Shown piece after piece: positions 13,404-20,729 of a stretch of DNA of 22,136 nucleotides (position 1 is the stretch's first letter; each line of letters starts with the position of its first letter). The position numbers were made by a program, and so were the translations under genes. The notes beneath the pieces were generated by a model. It searched no databases. It had not been told where the DNA came from and was given only the letters and a program-made list of their open reading frames with translations. Source of the DNA: a virus; the IMG/VR virus record IMGVR_UViG_3300030099_001892, positions 1 to 22,136 of that record, one strand, 5' to 3'.

Positions 13404-14230
13404 TAGATTGGGCTTGGGATCCCCAGGTCAGCAAAGTTTGTGACTCTAGGAAATGGCTGTTCCAAATGAACATGTTTTGCACGGTTCATTGGGTTTGATG
13501 ATGTGCCCGTACTTTTTGGAATGATGGTGCCGTTCAGGTCACGCTGGGGAACCTGCCGCCTGTGGGCTTCTTCATCAAACACAAAATTCAATGTTGTGTT
13601 GTAGCTGTTCACCCCGTCACGCTGAACAGACAACCCGGTGTATACCAGAAATCCAGCCGCCGCCCCTAAATAACCGAGTGAGTTTCTGGTGCCCAGCATG
13701 TTGAATGATGTTGCAATCGGTATGTTCAAAAATGATTCTGAACGCACTGTAATTGATAACTCCTGCTGGTTTACAAACTTTGTAATTGGGTCACCGTTTG
13801 AGTCTACAGATTCACCACCAATATCTGTGCGCACACTGTCTGTGCCTGGTGCATTGATGGGCGTGTTTGTTGTGTTCACTCTGAAAATGTCAATTGCAAC
13901 AGGTCTTTGGGTGATGCTGAAATCAATAAAGTCTGGGTCACCCGGGGAAGTATCAAACCCGCCATCCTCCAACCCATACTTCCAATTTACTTTAAATTTT
14001 CCAAACGCTTCCAAATCTGTGGATACGTTGACTTCTATGGGAATCAACCTGCCCAACACTGGCGTTTGGTCTCGAGTGAATAACCGAACCCCTGTGCTAC
14101 TGACAGCCTGTTGCAGTGTTGGCTGTGGTTGGGATTCATCATCCTCAAAAACCAAAAACTCTCTGGTACCGCTTTGGTTGTCTCTGTTGTTTGTTTGTTG
14201 CCTGCTTGTTTCAACCGCTTGGAGTGTCAT
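13403..14230 (-). CDS. Putative tail-tip protein after tape measure (275 aa)
   Basis: The first gene downstream of the tape measure, overlapping it by four bases (ATGA). Phages of this type usually place the distal tail protein or lambda M/L equivalents here, but no such signature is visible. The protein has a Gln/Asn-rich disordered N terminus (about residues 1-45) and a beta-rich body (IPIEVNVSTDLEAFGKFKVNWKY is the clearest part; I quote only its theme of alternating hydrophobics), with a Gly/Ala-rich segment LGYLGAAAGFLVYTGLS near residues 187-203. Distal-tail function is inferred from position only. Confidence 0.6.
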   Translation of the reverse strand: MTLQAVETSRQQTNNRDNQSGTREFLVFEDDESQPQPTLQQAVSSTGVRLFTRDQTPVLGRLIPIEVNVSTDLEAFGKFKVNWKYGLEDGGFDTSPGDPDFIDFSITQRPVAIDIFRVNTTNTPINAPGTDSVRTDIGGESVDSNGDPITKFVNQQELSITVRSESFLNIPIATSFNMLGTRNSLGYLGAAAGFLVYTGLSVQRDGVNSYNTTLNFVFDEEAHRRQVPQRDLNGTIIPKSTGTSSNPMNRAKHVHLEQPFPRVTNFADLGIPSPI

Positions 14231-16218
14231 ACAAATGCCCCTTCATCACTCTTTGCTGCAATGTCACCAGTGTTTCTGGCAATCTTTTCTAGGTTATCTG
14301 AATCCTTCTTGGCTCCGCCTGCATCAACTTTGATTGTACCCAAAACCGATTGCAGGTTGCCTAGCGTACTTGCCGCCTGGGCCTTGTCTTCCTCAGCCAC
14401 GTCTGGCAGCGCAGACAATATGCTGGCCCGCAGTCTGTCAGCATCAATGGCACCTTCCAATTGGCCTGTTCCCAACAACGCTTCAGCCAACTTCAATTCA
14501 GATAGCCTGTTTTCAATCTCTTGCAGGTCAGTCAGTTTGAACCCATCCTCAATGGTCTGGGCAATGACATCTGCACCAACCCCAGCGGCACCCAACACGT
14601 TCTTGATTTCATCGGATGTGGCCATGATGTTCTTTTGGAACCCTGCCAGGTCTGGGAACATTTCAGCCAACGTTGGTTTGATCTTGGTTTCAACCTCAGT
14701 AGAAACTGTGTCCAACTCTTGATTGATGGTTTCTGCCATCTCTGCTGCTGCACCCTTGGTTTCATCAAACACACCACGGATTTCATCAAACGTGGACCGA
14801 ACGCCCGATGCGTCAAACAATCCACCAATGGCATCAGCATCTGAAACAACCTGATCCGCAAATGAATCACGCATGTCTGCCAGGAATGATGCTGCCCCCC
14901 GCATGTCAGCCGCAGTTTCATCAAACCCCAGAACCTCAGACGCTGCCGCTGCCAGCTCAATTAGCTCCACCAGCCCAGCTGAAATGGCTGTCAGAACTGA
15001 ACCCAGCACAATGCGGATGCCCAGGAATCCAGCCCTGAATCCATCAATCACATGTGAACCAGCAACCGCCACAGCCTCCAGGACATCAATCAGCCCCATG
15101 AACGCTTCCCGTCCATCCTCTTTGGTCAGGCCAAATTCATCCCCCACATTTTGAACCAGCCCTGCCAGCGCCCGCAGCCCTTCAGAGAATGCCCCCAAGA
15201 ATCCAATGGATGCTTCCCCGAACGCCTCACCCACGTTGTTCCTGACAGCCTCAAACGCTGAAACAACTTCCAGCCCTGCCCCAGTCACACCTGACATCAG
15301 AGTGTCAGCCATTTCCTGTGCCGCACCCCCACTGTTCTTGTACGTCTGTTCCAACTCTTCAGCCCTGGCTGTGTTATTTGCCAGAGCAATGGCCGCTGTA
15401 CCTGCCCGCGCCCCCAGTGAATCCATGGCCGCAGTCACCGCCCGCACACCTTCTGAATCCAACTTTTTCAATGCCGGCAACAGGCCACCTGATCGGATGA
15501 TGTCTGGCCCCATCTTCACCAGGGCCTGCCTCAAACCTGTACCGGCCAATGAACCCTTCAGGCCAGCATCAGACAACACAGACAACGCTGCCGCTGTTTC
15601 CTCAATGCTCAGCCCCATGGCGCTGGCAACTGGGCCAACAAACTTGAACCCCTCACCCATTTCCTGAACGCTGGTGTTTGAACTGGCAGCTGCCTTGGCC
15701 AGCACATCGGTCACTTTGGTGGCCTCTGTTGCATTCATCCCAAACCCACGCAACACCGATGCCGTGATGTCAGCCGCGTCAGCCAATTCCAGGGCACCCG
15801 CCGCTGCCAGGTTCAGCACGGAACCCATGGCCGCTTGAATCTCAGTGGCATTGAAACCGGCCTGCCCCAGGAACCCCATCCCCTCAGCCGCTTGTTTGGC
15901 TGAAAACGCTGTGGTGGCACCCAATTGTTTGGCCTGTTCAGTCAATGCCAGGAATTCACTGCCCGTGGCACCAGTCACAGCCTGAACCCGCAACATGCCT
16001 GATTCAAACTCTGCAAATGATTTCACAGACAAACCAATGGCTGTGCCAACCGCAGCAACACCAGCCGCACCAACCGCCAAACCTTTGGCCACACCAGCCC
16101 CAACGCTGCTGGCTGTACGCCGGAACTTTGACAACGCACCTTCAGATTGTTTCAGACCACGCCGGAACCCCTGAGTGTTGGCTCCAATTGCAATGTTCAG
16201 CGCTTTGACGGTTGCCAT
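14227..16218 (-). CDS. Tape measure protein, TP901 family
   Basis: A 663-residue protein that sets tail length and is ejected during DNA entry. The TP901/PhageMin_Tail core is clear at about residues 65-270: FAEFESGMLRVQAVTGATG, LGATTAFSAKQAAEGMGFL, AADITASVLRGFGM, VGPVASAMGLSIEETAAAL and SGGLLPALKKL. Hydrophobic Ala/Gly/Val-rich segments near residues 40-65 and 345-385 are typical. The C-terminal third is helical and charged. The length suggests a tail near 100 nm using the usual rule of about 0.15 nm per residue, which is an estimate. The ATG follows the chaperone stop directly. Confidence 0.92.
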   Translation of the reverse strand: MATVKALNIAIGANTQGFRRGLKQSEGALSKFRRTASSVGAGVAKGLAVGAAGVAAVGTAIGLSVKSFAEFESGMLRVQAVTGATGSEFLALTEQAKQLGATTAFSAKQAAEGMGFLGQAGFNATEIQAAMGSVLNLAAAGALELADAADITASVLRGFGMNATEATKVTDVLAKAAASSNTSVQEMGEGFKFVGPVASAMGLSIEETAAALSVLSDAGLKGSLAGTGLRQALVKMGPDIIRSGGLLPALKKLDSEGVRAVTAAMDSLGARAGTAAIALANNTARAEELEQTYKNSGGAAQEMADTLMSGVTGAGLEVVSAFEAVRNNVGEAFGEASIGFLGAFSEGLRALAGLVQNVGDEFGLTKEDGREAFMGLIDVLEAVAVAGSHVIDGFRAGFLGIRIVLGSVLTAISAGLVELIELAAAASEVLGFDETAADMRGAASFLADMRDSFADQVVSDADAIGGLFDASGVRSTFDEIRGVFDETKGAAAEMAETINQELDTVSTEVETKIKPTLAEMFPDLAGFQKNIMATSDEIKNVLGAAGVGADVIAQTIEDGFKLTDLQEIENRLSELKLAEALLGTGQLEGAIDADRLRASILSALPDVAEEDKAQAASTLGNLQSVLGTIKVDAGGAKKDSDNLEKIARNTGDIAAKSDEGAFV

Positions 16219-16539
16219 TTAGCTTTCCTTGGGTTTGGACATTCGGGCCAGGAAACCTAGCTTTGCCTTCATCTGTTCGGCTGTTCTGGCTTTGCCGTCC
16301 GCACCTGGATGGAATGGCATGAAATCCCCAGGCTTGAATGACCGTGCCCCCTTCTTTTTGTGGGCATTGGCAAACAACGCAGACTGGATGGCCTGGTTGA
16401 TGTCATCACGCTCTGGCCCAATGGGGCTGATTCTGTCATAGGCCAACCAGGCTGACAGCTCCCGGCTGGTCATCTCACGCTTTAGCTGCCCGACTGTCAG
16501 GCCCAATGCTAGCGCCAACCGGAATAGAAACCGGCTCAT
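16219..16539 (-). CDS. Tail assembly chaperone, T-like (DUF4035)
   Basis: A 106-residue protein matching the minor tail protein T/DUF4035 pattern: LALALGLTVGQLKREMTS, ELSAWLAYDRISPIGPERDD (about residues 27-46), then a basic stretch with FKPGDFMPFHPG. T-like proteins work with the G-like protein to guide tail tube assembly around the tape measure and are usually made as a frameshift fusion to G. Here the ATG overlaps the G-like stop (ATGA), so it could be made separately; a possible slip site is noted at 16554-16560. Confidence 0.85.
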   Translation of the reverse strand: MSRFLFRLALALGLTVGQLKREMTSRELSAWLAYDRISPIGPERDDINQAIQSALFANAHKKKGARSFKPGDFMPFHPGADGKARTAEQMKAKLGFLARMSKPKES

Positions 16540-16910
16540 TGGGCGGGCTCTGATTCCCCCTCCAGCTCATCAATGTCCTGGCTGGTAAACCCGTTCAGTC
16601 TGGCTGCTACCGTGAACACCCGATCAACCGCCGCAGCGGATTTGGCACCCAATGCGGCAGCGTCACCCTTTTCAAACAACGCTTTGCCATTCTCATCACA
16701 CCCAACCAGGCAAACCAATCTGGCCCGCAGGTTGGACATGTTTTTGGAACGCTTGCCAACGCCCGCCACCTCAGCTTCAAACTGGTCACGTTCACCGGCT
16801 GTCATCACCCGAACGTACAAAACCCCATTCCATTCTGGGACATCAACCCGTTCCAAACGCAGGTCATCTGATCCCAGGATGTCATCCCTTGACAACAAAA
16901 CATCTGCCAT
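16536..16910 (-). CDS. Tail assembly chaperone, G-like
   Basis: A 124-residue protein of the phage tail assembly chaperone group: LERVDVPEWNGVLYVRVMT near residues 19-37, ARLVCLVGCDENGKALFEKGD near 62-83, and a helical acidic C terminus (DIDELEGESEPAQ). These proteins bind the tape measure and tube protein and are absent from the finished virion. The ATG at 16910 has GGAGG upstream, lying in a hairpin loop. It sits between tube and T-like chaperone genes as in lambda. Confidence 0.82.
   Translation of the reverse strand: MADVLLSRDDILGSDDLRLERVDVPEWNGVLYVRVMTAGERDQFEAEVAGVGKRSKNMSNLRARLVCLVGCDENGKALFEKGDAAALGAKSAAAVDRVFTVAARLNGFTSQDIDELEGESEPAQ
16554..16560 (-). other. Possible -1 frameshift site between G-like and T-like genes
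   Basis: On the minus strand the G-like frame reads GAG GGG GAA TCA, giving GGGGGAA. A -1 slip would continue as GGA ATC AGA GCC CGC CCA ATG, with no stop before the T-like ATG, so a G-T fusion is possible. The site is not a perfect X-XXY-YYZ heptamer. Lambda uses GGGAAAG at the same place. Confidence 0.4.
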
Positions 16911-16914
16911 GTGT

Positions 16915-16932
16915 CAGCCCTCCTTTTGGCTG
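16915..16932 (-). promoter_or_regulatory. Hairpin holding the G-like gene ribosome site in its loop
   Basis: On the minus strand CAGCC (16932-16928) pairs with GGCTG (16919-16915), leaving AAAAGGAG plus one G between them, which is the ribosome binding site for the ATG at 16910. The five-base stem may modulate translation of the chaperone relative to the abundant tube protein just upstream. Read on the plus strand it is followed by TTTTTA, but no plus-strand gene is present here. Confidence 0.4.
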
Positions 16933-16938
16933 TTTTTA

Positions 16939-17358
16939 TCAGGCTGCCGTGTGTGAAACGCCGCCGGTAATCTTGAACGCAATGGTTGCGCGGTTGACTT
17001 CATCAATGGCCTGGCTGTGGCTAATTGAACGTACAAACGCAGTCATTTCATAGTAATCAGCATCAGAGAATGTGACTTTCAGGGTTCGGCTGGTGCCGGT
17101 CATGAAATCATCCCACAACGCACCTTGCTGACCATCAGCATGGTCAAACTGGATTTCCATGGATACTTCACCGGAATCACCAAACCCAGCCGCAAATGTT
17201 CTGAACTTGACATCCTGGCTGTCCACGGTCTGGCCCGTTCCCAAATGTGTGGTGTCAATCATGGCACGTTCCAGGTTTGGTCCGTCAATAGACAGAACCT
17301 GGCCCAGCTCTAAACTGTTCCAATCAACCCGCGCGCCTTGCCCTAAAAATGCTGCCAT
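16939..17358 (-). CDS. Major tail tube protein
   Basis: A 139-residue protein with the phage tail tube pattern: LGQVLSIDGPNLERAMIDTTHLGT (about residues 18-40, given as a theme), KFRTFAAGFGDSGEVSMEIQFD (residues about 51-72), RTLKVTFSDADYYEMTAFV, then AIDEVNRATIAFKITGG near the C terminus. These proteins stack as hexamers around the tape measure. It precedes two chaperones and the tape measure as in lambda-type siphoviruses. The four-base gap from the preceding stop supports one transcription unit. Confidence 0.88.
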   Translation of the reverse strand: MAAFLGQGARVDWNSLELGQVLSIDGPNLERAMIDTTHLGTGQTVDSQDVKFRTFAAGFGDSGEVSMEIQFDHADGQQGALWDDFMTGTSRTLKVTFSDADYYEMTAFVRSISHSQAIDEVNRATIAFKITGGVSHTAA

Positions 17359-17362
17359 GAAT

Positions 17363-17818
17363 TTATCCCGTTGAGTTTGCTCTATAAGAAATCAGGAATG
17401 ACAACATCCTGATGTAGGAACCTTGCCTGCCCCCATCAACTGGGGCTGCATAATCTGTTCGGTCATTGGTATGGGTACAGCCCAGGATTTGTACGGTACC
17501 CGATAAACCCCCAGCCAATGGAATCACCACTGAACCCCGGAAACCTGATAGGGCTTTTCTGACATCTTCACCCAGGTCTGACGCTGCCAGGAATGTGTCT
17601 GCCATGCACAGAAAATCCATGTCTAGGCTGATAAGCCTGGTGGCACCAGACAAATCACTGTGTGGCCTGCTGGTTGAAATGTCATATGTAATGGCTGGCA
17701 GTGTCAATTCCTGATCCAAAACCAATGGGCTGATCCTGGTAGAAACCGCAGCACCCACGTTCAAATCATCCGTTAGCTTTTTATATATGGCACGTTCCAA
17801 TGGGCTTTTGGTACTCAT
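17363..17818 (-). CDS. Tail completion protein, DUF3168-like
   Basis: A 151-residue protein. The N-terminal helix (SPLERAIYKKLTDD), followed by LPAITYDIST, the strand RLISLDMDFLC, and a helix LAASDLGEDVRKALSG, resemble DUF3168 tail terminator proteins (gpU or SPP1 gp17 type), which cap the tail tube and link it to the head. It overlaps the gp10-like gene by four bases (ATGA). Position immediately before the tube gene agrees. Confidence 0.78.
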   Translation of the reverse strand: MSTKSPLERAIYKKLTDDLNVGAAVSTRISPLVLDQELTLPAITYDISTSRPHSDLSGATRLISLDMDFLCMADTFLAASDLGEDVRKALSGFRGSVVIPLAGGLSGTVQILGCTHTNDRTDYAAPVDGGRQGSYIRMLSFLISYRANSTG

Positions 17819-18342
17819 TTCACACCTGCCTGTTTTGCCAGCCGCTTGATCCGGTTTTTGATTCTACGGTTGAACTCTTTTTTGATGTCTTTGAACAAAC
17901 TTGGCAAGTGTCTGTCAGCCGCCCTGGTCAGATAAAACTGCCCTGGCACTGCTGGGATTTTCACCCGATATGTGGTGCCATTCCTGCCAACAATACTGGC
18001 TGTAAATGCCCGCCGCCCAAACTCAATGATTGCTGCTAATTTTCTTCTGCTGCCGCCCTTCAAACCAACACCAACACGCCCTGTGATTTCATTGCCACCA
18101 CGTTTGCGCTTCAGGCTGATTTGGATCTGTTCTTTGGTGTCACCATCATCAACCGCAACCGCTTGTTTGGCTGTTGACTGCATATCCTTCAATGATTGAC
18201 GCACAGCCAATCTGGCAATCCGCTGGGCATCTTTTTCACCCAACAGTTTGATTGCCCTACGTAATTCACGGTCACCAATCAGTTTGACATCTACCCCGAA
18301 TTTGCTGGAGAATTTGGCCTTATTGTTTCCAAACAGGGCCAT
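17815..18342 (-). CDS. HK97 gp10-like neck/tail protein
   Basis: A 175-residue very basic protein of the HK97 gp10 family: helical N terminus (DRELRRAIKLLGEKDAQ at about 24-40), conserved IEFGRRAF near residues 106-113, and PAVPGQFYLTRAAD near 130-143, ending in a Lys/Arg-rich helix. Family members help complete the neck or tail terminator. It lies between the head-closure and tail completion genes. The ATG follows the upstream stop by two bases. Confidence 0.82.
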   Translation of the reverse strand: MALFGNNKAKFSSKFGVDVKLIGDRELRRAIKLLGEKDAQRIARLAVRQSLKDMQSTAKQAVAVDDGDTKEQIQISLKRKRGGNEITGRVGVGLKGGSRRKLAAIIEFGRRAFTASIVGRNGTTYRVKIPAVPGQFYLTRAADRHLPSLFKDIKKEFNRRIKNRIKRLAKQAGVK

Positions 18343-18344
18343 GG

Positions 18345-18662
18345 CTACACCATCTCCCTGGCCAGGATTTCCAACTGTTCATCTTTTTCCAGCCTGTTCA
18401 GCACCTGCACAACTTCAAAATTCCTGCTGCTGTAAACCAGCCTAGATGTGGTGGTGATTTCACTGGCATACCTGGTGGTGATTTTGTGGGTGATCCTGCC
18501 TTTGGTCTGGTTGGCGTTTTGTAGCTCCTCACCACGGCTGGGTTCAATTCTGGCCCACAGGGTCACCGCCGTTGAATAACTGGCTGTACGCCCGCCAACG
18601 CCGTCTGTGGTCATGGTTGGATTCTGCACCTGAACCCTGTGCCGCATGGGTCCGATCCGCAT
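18345..18662 (-). CDS. Head closure protein (SPP1 gp16 / head-tail joining family)
   Basis: A 105-residue beta-barrel protein: begins MRIGPMRHRVQVQNPT, with a central ALWARIEPSRGEEL-type segment (here LWARIEPSRGEE), and ITHKITTRYASEIT, VYSSRNFEVVQVLN. These are landmarks of the phage head-tail joining family (PF05521). It plugs or closes the portal channel after packaging. ATG at 18662 overlaps the connector stop by one base (TGATG). Confidence 0.87.
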   Translation of the reverse strand: MRIGPMRHRVQVQNPTMTTDGVGGRTASYSTAVTLWARIEPSRGEELQNANQTKGRITHKITTRYASEITTTSRLVYSSRNFEVVQVLNRLEKDEQLEILAREMV

Positions 18663-19261
18663 CAGTACGCCTTCCCAACCTCAAACTGGTGGCACAGGTT
18701 TTTCACGCCCAATGGCACTTCTGCAAATGTGTTGCCCCTGGGGTCAACTGCTTCACGGTGTTCATAGTAGTGGGCCACCAGCATCAGCACAGCCTGTTTC
18801 AAACCCTCTGGCACATCAGACGCACTGGTGCCGTAGCCTGCAACAGCCACAACCGTCACCACGTTTGCTTGGTCCAATGTGCTTGGCCACTCTTGGCCTG
18901 ACTTCAGGAAAATCCTGCCAGGGTCACGGATGGTGCCGACGCCATACACACTGGTGCCCAACGTCTGGCTGGCCCCGTCCCCATCGGTGTAGCTAATGGA
19001 TGTCACAGACACCAGTGGGGCAATCGGGAAGAAAATAGCATCCTGGTGGGGGAACTGATCCACCTGGTACGTCCAGCTGGCGTTTATCAGCTGCCGGTTG
19101 GTCAAATGTTCAACCACGTTGGTGGCCCTGGTCACCAGGCTGGCAATCAGGGTGTCTTCATCGGAATGGTCAATCCTCAGCCATGCTTTGGCATCGGACG
19201 TTGCAACCACCGCTGCCGCTGGTCCCGTGGTTTGTTTCAGGCCAAAATAATGTGGATCCAT
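18662..19261 (-). CDS. gp6-like head-tail connector
   Basis: A 199-residue helical adaptor that binds under the portal. Landmarks are DAKAWLRIDHSDEDTLIASL (near residues 23-42), ATNVVEHLTNRQLI, the strand PLVSVTSISY, and the C-terminal VPEGLKQAVLMLVAHYYEHR. I chose the ATG at 19261, with AGGGG upstream, because the 21 residues before it run through the terminator hairpin of the capsid gene. The first gene after that terminator, it probably has some independent expression. Confidence 0.87.
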   Translation of the reverse strand: MDPHYFGLKQTTGPAAAVVATSDAKAWLRIDHSDEDTLIASLVTRATNVVEHLTNRQLINASWTYQVDQFPHQDAIFFPIAPLVSVTSISYTDGDGASQTLGTSVYGVGTIRDPGRIFLKSGQEWPSTLDQANVVTVVAVAGYGTSASDVPEGLKQAVLMLVAHYYEHREAVDPRGNTFAEVPLGVKNLCHQFEVGKAY

Positions 19262-19293
19262 GCTGCCCCTTTTAGGAATCATTCGGAATAGAA

Positions 19294-19321
19294 CAAAAAT
19301 AGGGCACCCCGGAGGGTGCCC
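19294..19321 (-). terminator. Intrinsic terminator after the capsid gene
   Basis: A perfect 8-bp stem (19302-19309 with 19314-19321, GGGCACCC/GGGTGCCC) encloses a four-base loop that reads UCCG on the minus-strand RNA, a stable UNCG-type tetraloop closed by C-G. On the minus strand it is followed by TATTTTTG. It lies 33 bases beyond the capsid stop and just before the connector start at 19261. Confidence 0.85.
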
Positions 19322-19354
19322 CATCTGTTCAAAATGTCAATCCTGGAATCAGAA

Positions 19355-20548
19355 TCAGGCCAGGGTGATGACCTTACACGCAGCGGTGTTCAACAACTCA
19401 CCGTCATTGAACGCAATGCCCCGCACACCAACTTGGCCATTGGCCGCAAACAGCTCATCCAATCGGGTGAATTCAAACCCGCCGAAATCCACAATTTGAT
19501 AGTAGCTGGTGTCACCAAACAGGATTGGCTTCTTACCAGTGGTCATAGCGTCCACGTTGTCAGACTCATAGACCGGCTTGCCCAACAGGGTGTCAGGTGC
19601 TGCACCCAAACCTGGGGTCCACAGGTAATTCAATGAACCGCTGGTGGTCACTGGGTTTTTCAGCTGGCGGATTGCCTTGGCTGCTTCTGGGGAAATGATC
19701 CAGTTGGCGGTTGGGGCCATACGGTAATCAACTGCCACGCTGTAGAACAGGTCAATGATTTCATCACCAGTCACAGCAGTCTGGCTGGCAGCAGTCACAC
19801 CAGATGCAGCATTGTCAAAAATACCCCTCGGCGCGTTGCTATCATCACCAGTCAAGAACGCTGCCAATTCAGCGGTTGCAAATGAACGTGCAAAGCTGGA
19901 TGCAATGTAGGCTTCCAACTGGGCAGCGCTGAACGTGCCGGTGTAATTCAACAGCTCTTCAGAAACCTTCATGATCCGGCCCAGACGCACTGGGTTCATG
20001 GTCACTTGGCCAAACTGATGGTCAGACTCCGAGATGGAACCACCTTCAGCCCCGTATGCCGCTGAACCAATGCTGGATTCAGTTGCAAATGCGGTTTTTT
20101 GGCTGACTTGGGTGACCGTGCCGATTTGCCGCATAAAGTTTGCTTCCTCACGCAACTGGCTGATTTGTTGGCTGACAGCGGTGGTGGCCAGGTTGCCACC
20201 AGCACCAGCTGAACCAATGGACAATGCACGCTGTTCAGCGCCATTCATTGGCTCACCACACAAACGCTTCATGAATGCTGTGCGGTATTCTTCTGACTCA
20301 GTGGTAATTTCACCACGGTGTTCAGCTTCTTCAGTTTTCAGAACAACATCAGCCATTTCAGCTTCACGCTGGGCGGTTTGCTCTTCCAGCTTGATGCGGC
20401 TTTCAATGGAACGCACTTCAGATTCCATGCCTTCAAACTGTTCCATTTGATCTGCTGGCAATGAGGATGCGTCTTTGTTGGCATCCAAAATTTCACGCTG
20501 CTTTGCAATCAGGGCAGCGCGCTTTTCCTTTAGGTAATTGATGTTCAC
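19355..20548 (-). CDS. Major capsid protein, HK97 fold
   Basis: A 397-residue capsid subunit. The start is GTG at 20548 with AAAGGA upstream. Residues 1 to about 100 form a charged coiled-coil delta/scaffold domain (LKEKRAALIAKQREIL, SIESRIKLEEQ), expected to be removed by the adjacent protease. The HK97 core follows: Gly-rich GSAGAGGNLATT near 112-123, the E-loop region with AFATESSIGSAAYGAEGG, RLGRIMKVSEELL, a helix with FARSFATAELAAFLTGD, and the P-domain strand WIISPEAAKAIRQL, then KPVYESDNV and KPILFGDTSYYQIVD. It is bracketed by two minus-strand terminators. Confidence 0.93.
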   Translation of the reverse strand: MNINYLKEKRAALIAKQREILDANKDASSLPADQMEQFEGMESEVRSIESRIKLEEQTAQREAEMADVVLKTEEAEHRGEITTESEEYRTAFMKRLCGEPMNGAEQRALSIGSAGAGGNLATTAVSQQISQLREEANFMRQIGTVTQVSQKTAFATESSIGSAAYGAEGGSISESDHQFGQVTMNPVRLGRIMKVSEELLNYTGTFSAAQLEAYIASSFARSFATAELAAFLTGDDSNAPRGIFDNAASGVTAASQTAVTGDEIIDLFYSVAVDYRMAPTANWIISPEAAKAIRQLKNPVTTSGSLNYLWTPGLGAAPDTLLGKPVYESDNVDAMTTGKKPILFGDTSYYQIVDFGGFEFTRLDELFAANGQVGVRGIAFNDGELLNTAACKVITLA

Positions 20549-20640
20549 GGTATTTTTCCTTTTGAAACGTGAAACAAAAAAACAGGTTTCAGCGCACCAC
20601 AATCAACAGACAATGGCACCTGTAGCGTTGGAAATTGGAT

Positions 20641-20652
20641 GGCCAGCTGGCC
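20641..20652. repeat. 12-bp perfect palindrome in the capsid leader
   Basis: GGCCAGCTGGCC is a perfect palindrome between the protease terminator and the capsid start. It may be a binding site or RNA hairpin in the capsid gene leader. A second small dyad (CTGCC/GGCAG) lies next to it at about 20656-20669. No -35/-10 pair was found in 20549-20675. Confidence 0.5.
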
Positions 20653-20675
20653 CCACTGCCCGTTGGCAGATTCCC

Positions 20676-20713
20676 AAAACAAAAAGGCTGAATCAGGTTG
20701 CCCCAACCCAGCC
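20676..20713 (-). terminator. Intrinsic terminator after the prohead protease gene
   Basis: On the minus strand GGCTG-GGTTG (20713-20704) pairs with CAACC (20700-20696) and CAGCC (20690-20686), with a GGG loop and a five-base bulge, followed by TTTTTGTTTT (20685-20676). It starts 17 bases after the protease stop codon and would reduce read-through into the capsid gene. Confidence 0.72.
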
Positions 20714-20729
20714 CAGGAGGGTTGTTCTT

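Noticed and set aside
13689-14333. Long plus-strand frame (214 residues)
   Set aside because: Antisense to two well-supported tail genes, without a ribosome site or recognisable features.
16915-16938. Plus-strand terminator (CAGCC/GGCTG plus T run)
   Set aside because: No plus-strand gene is upstream; the T run is explained by the start of the gap after the tube gene stop.
19262-19324. Upstream extension of the connector protein
   Set aside because: These codons run through the terminator hairpin of the capsid gene, and AGGGG precedes the ATG at 19261.
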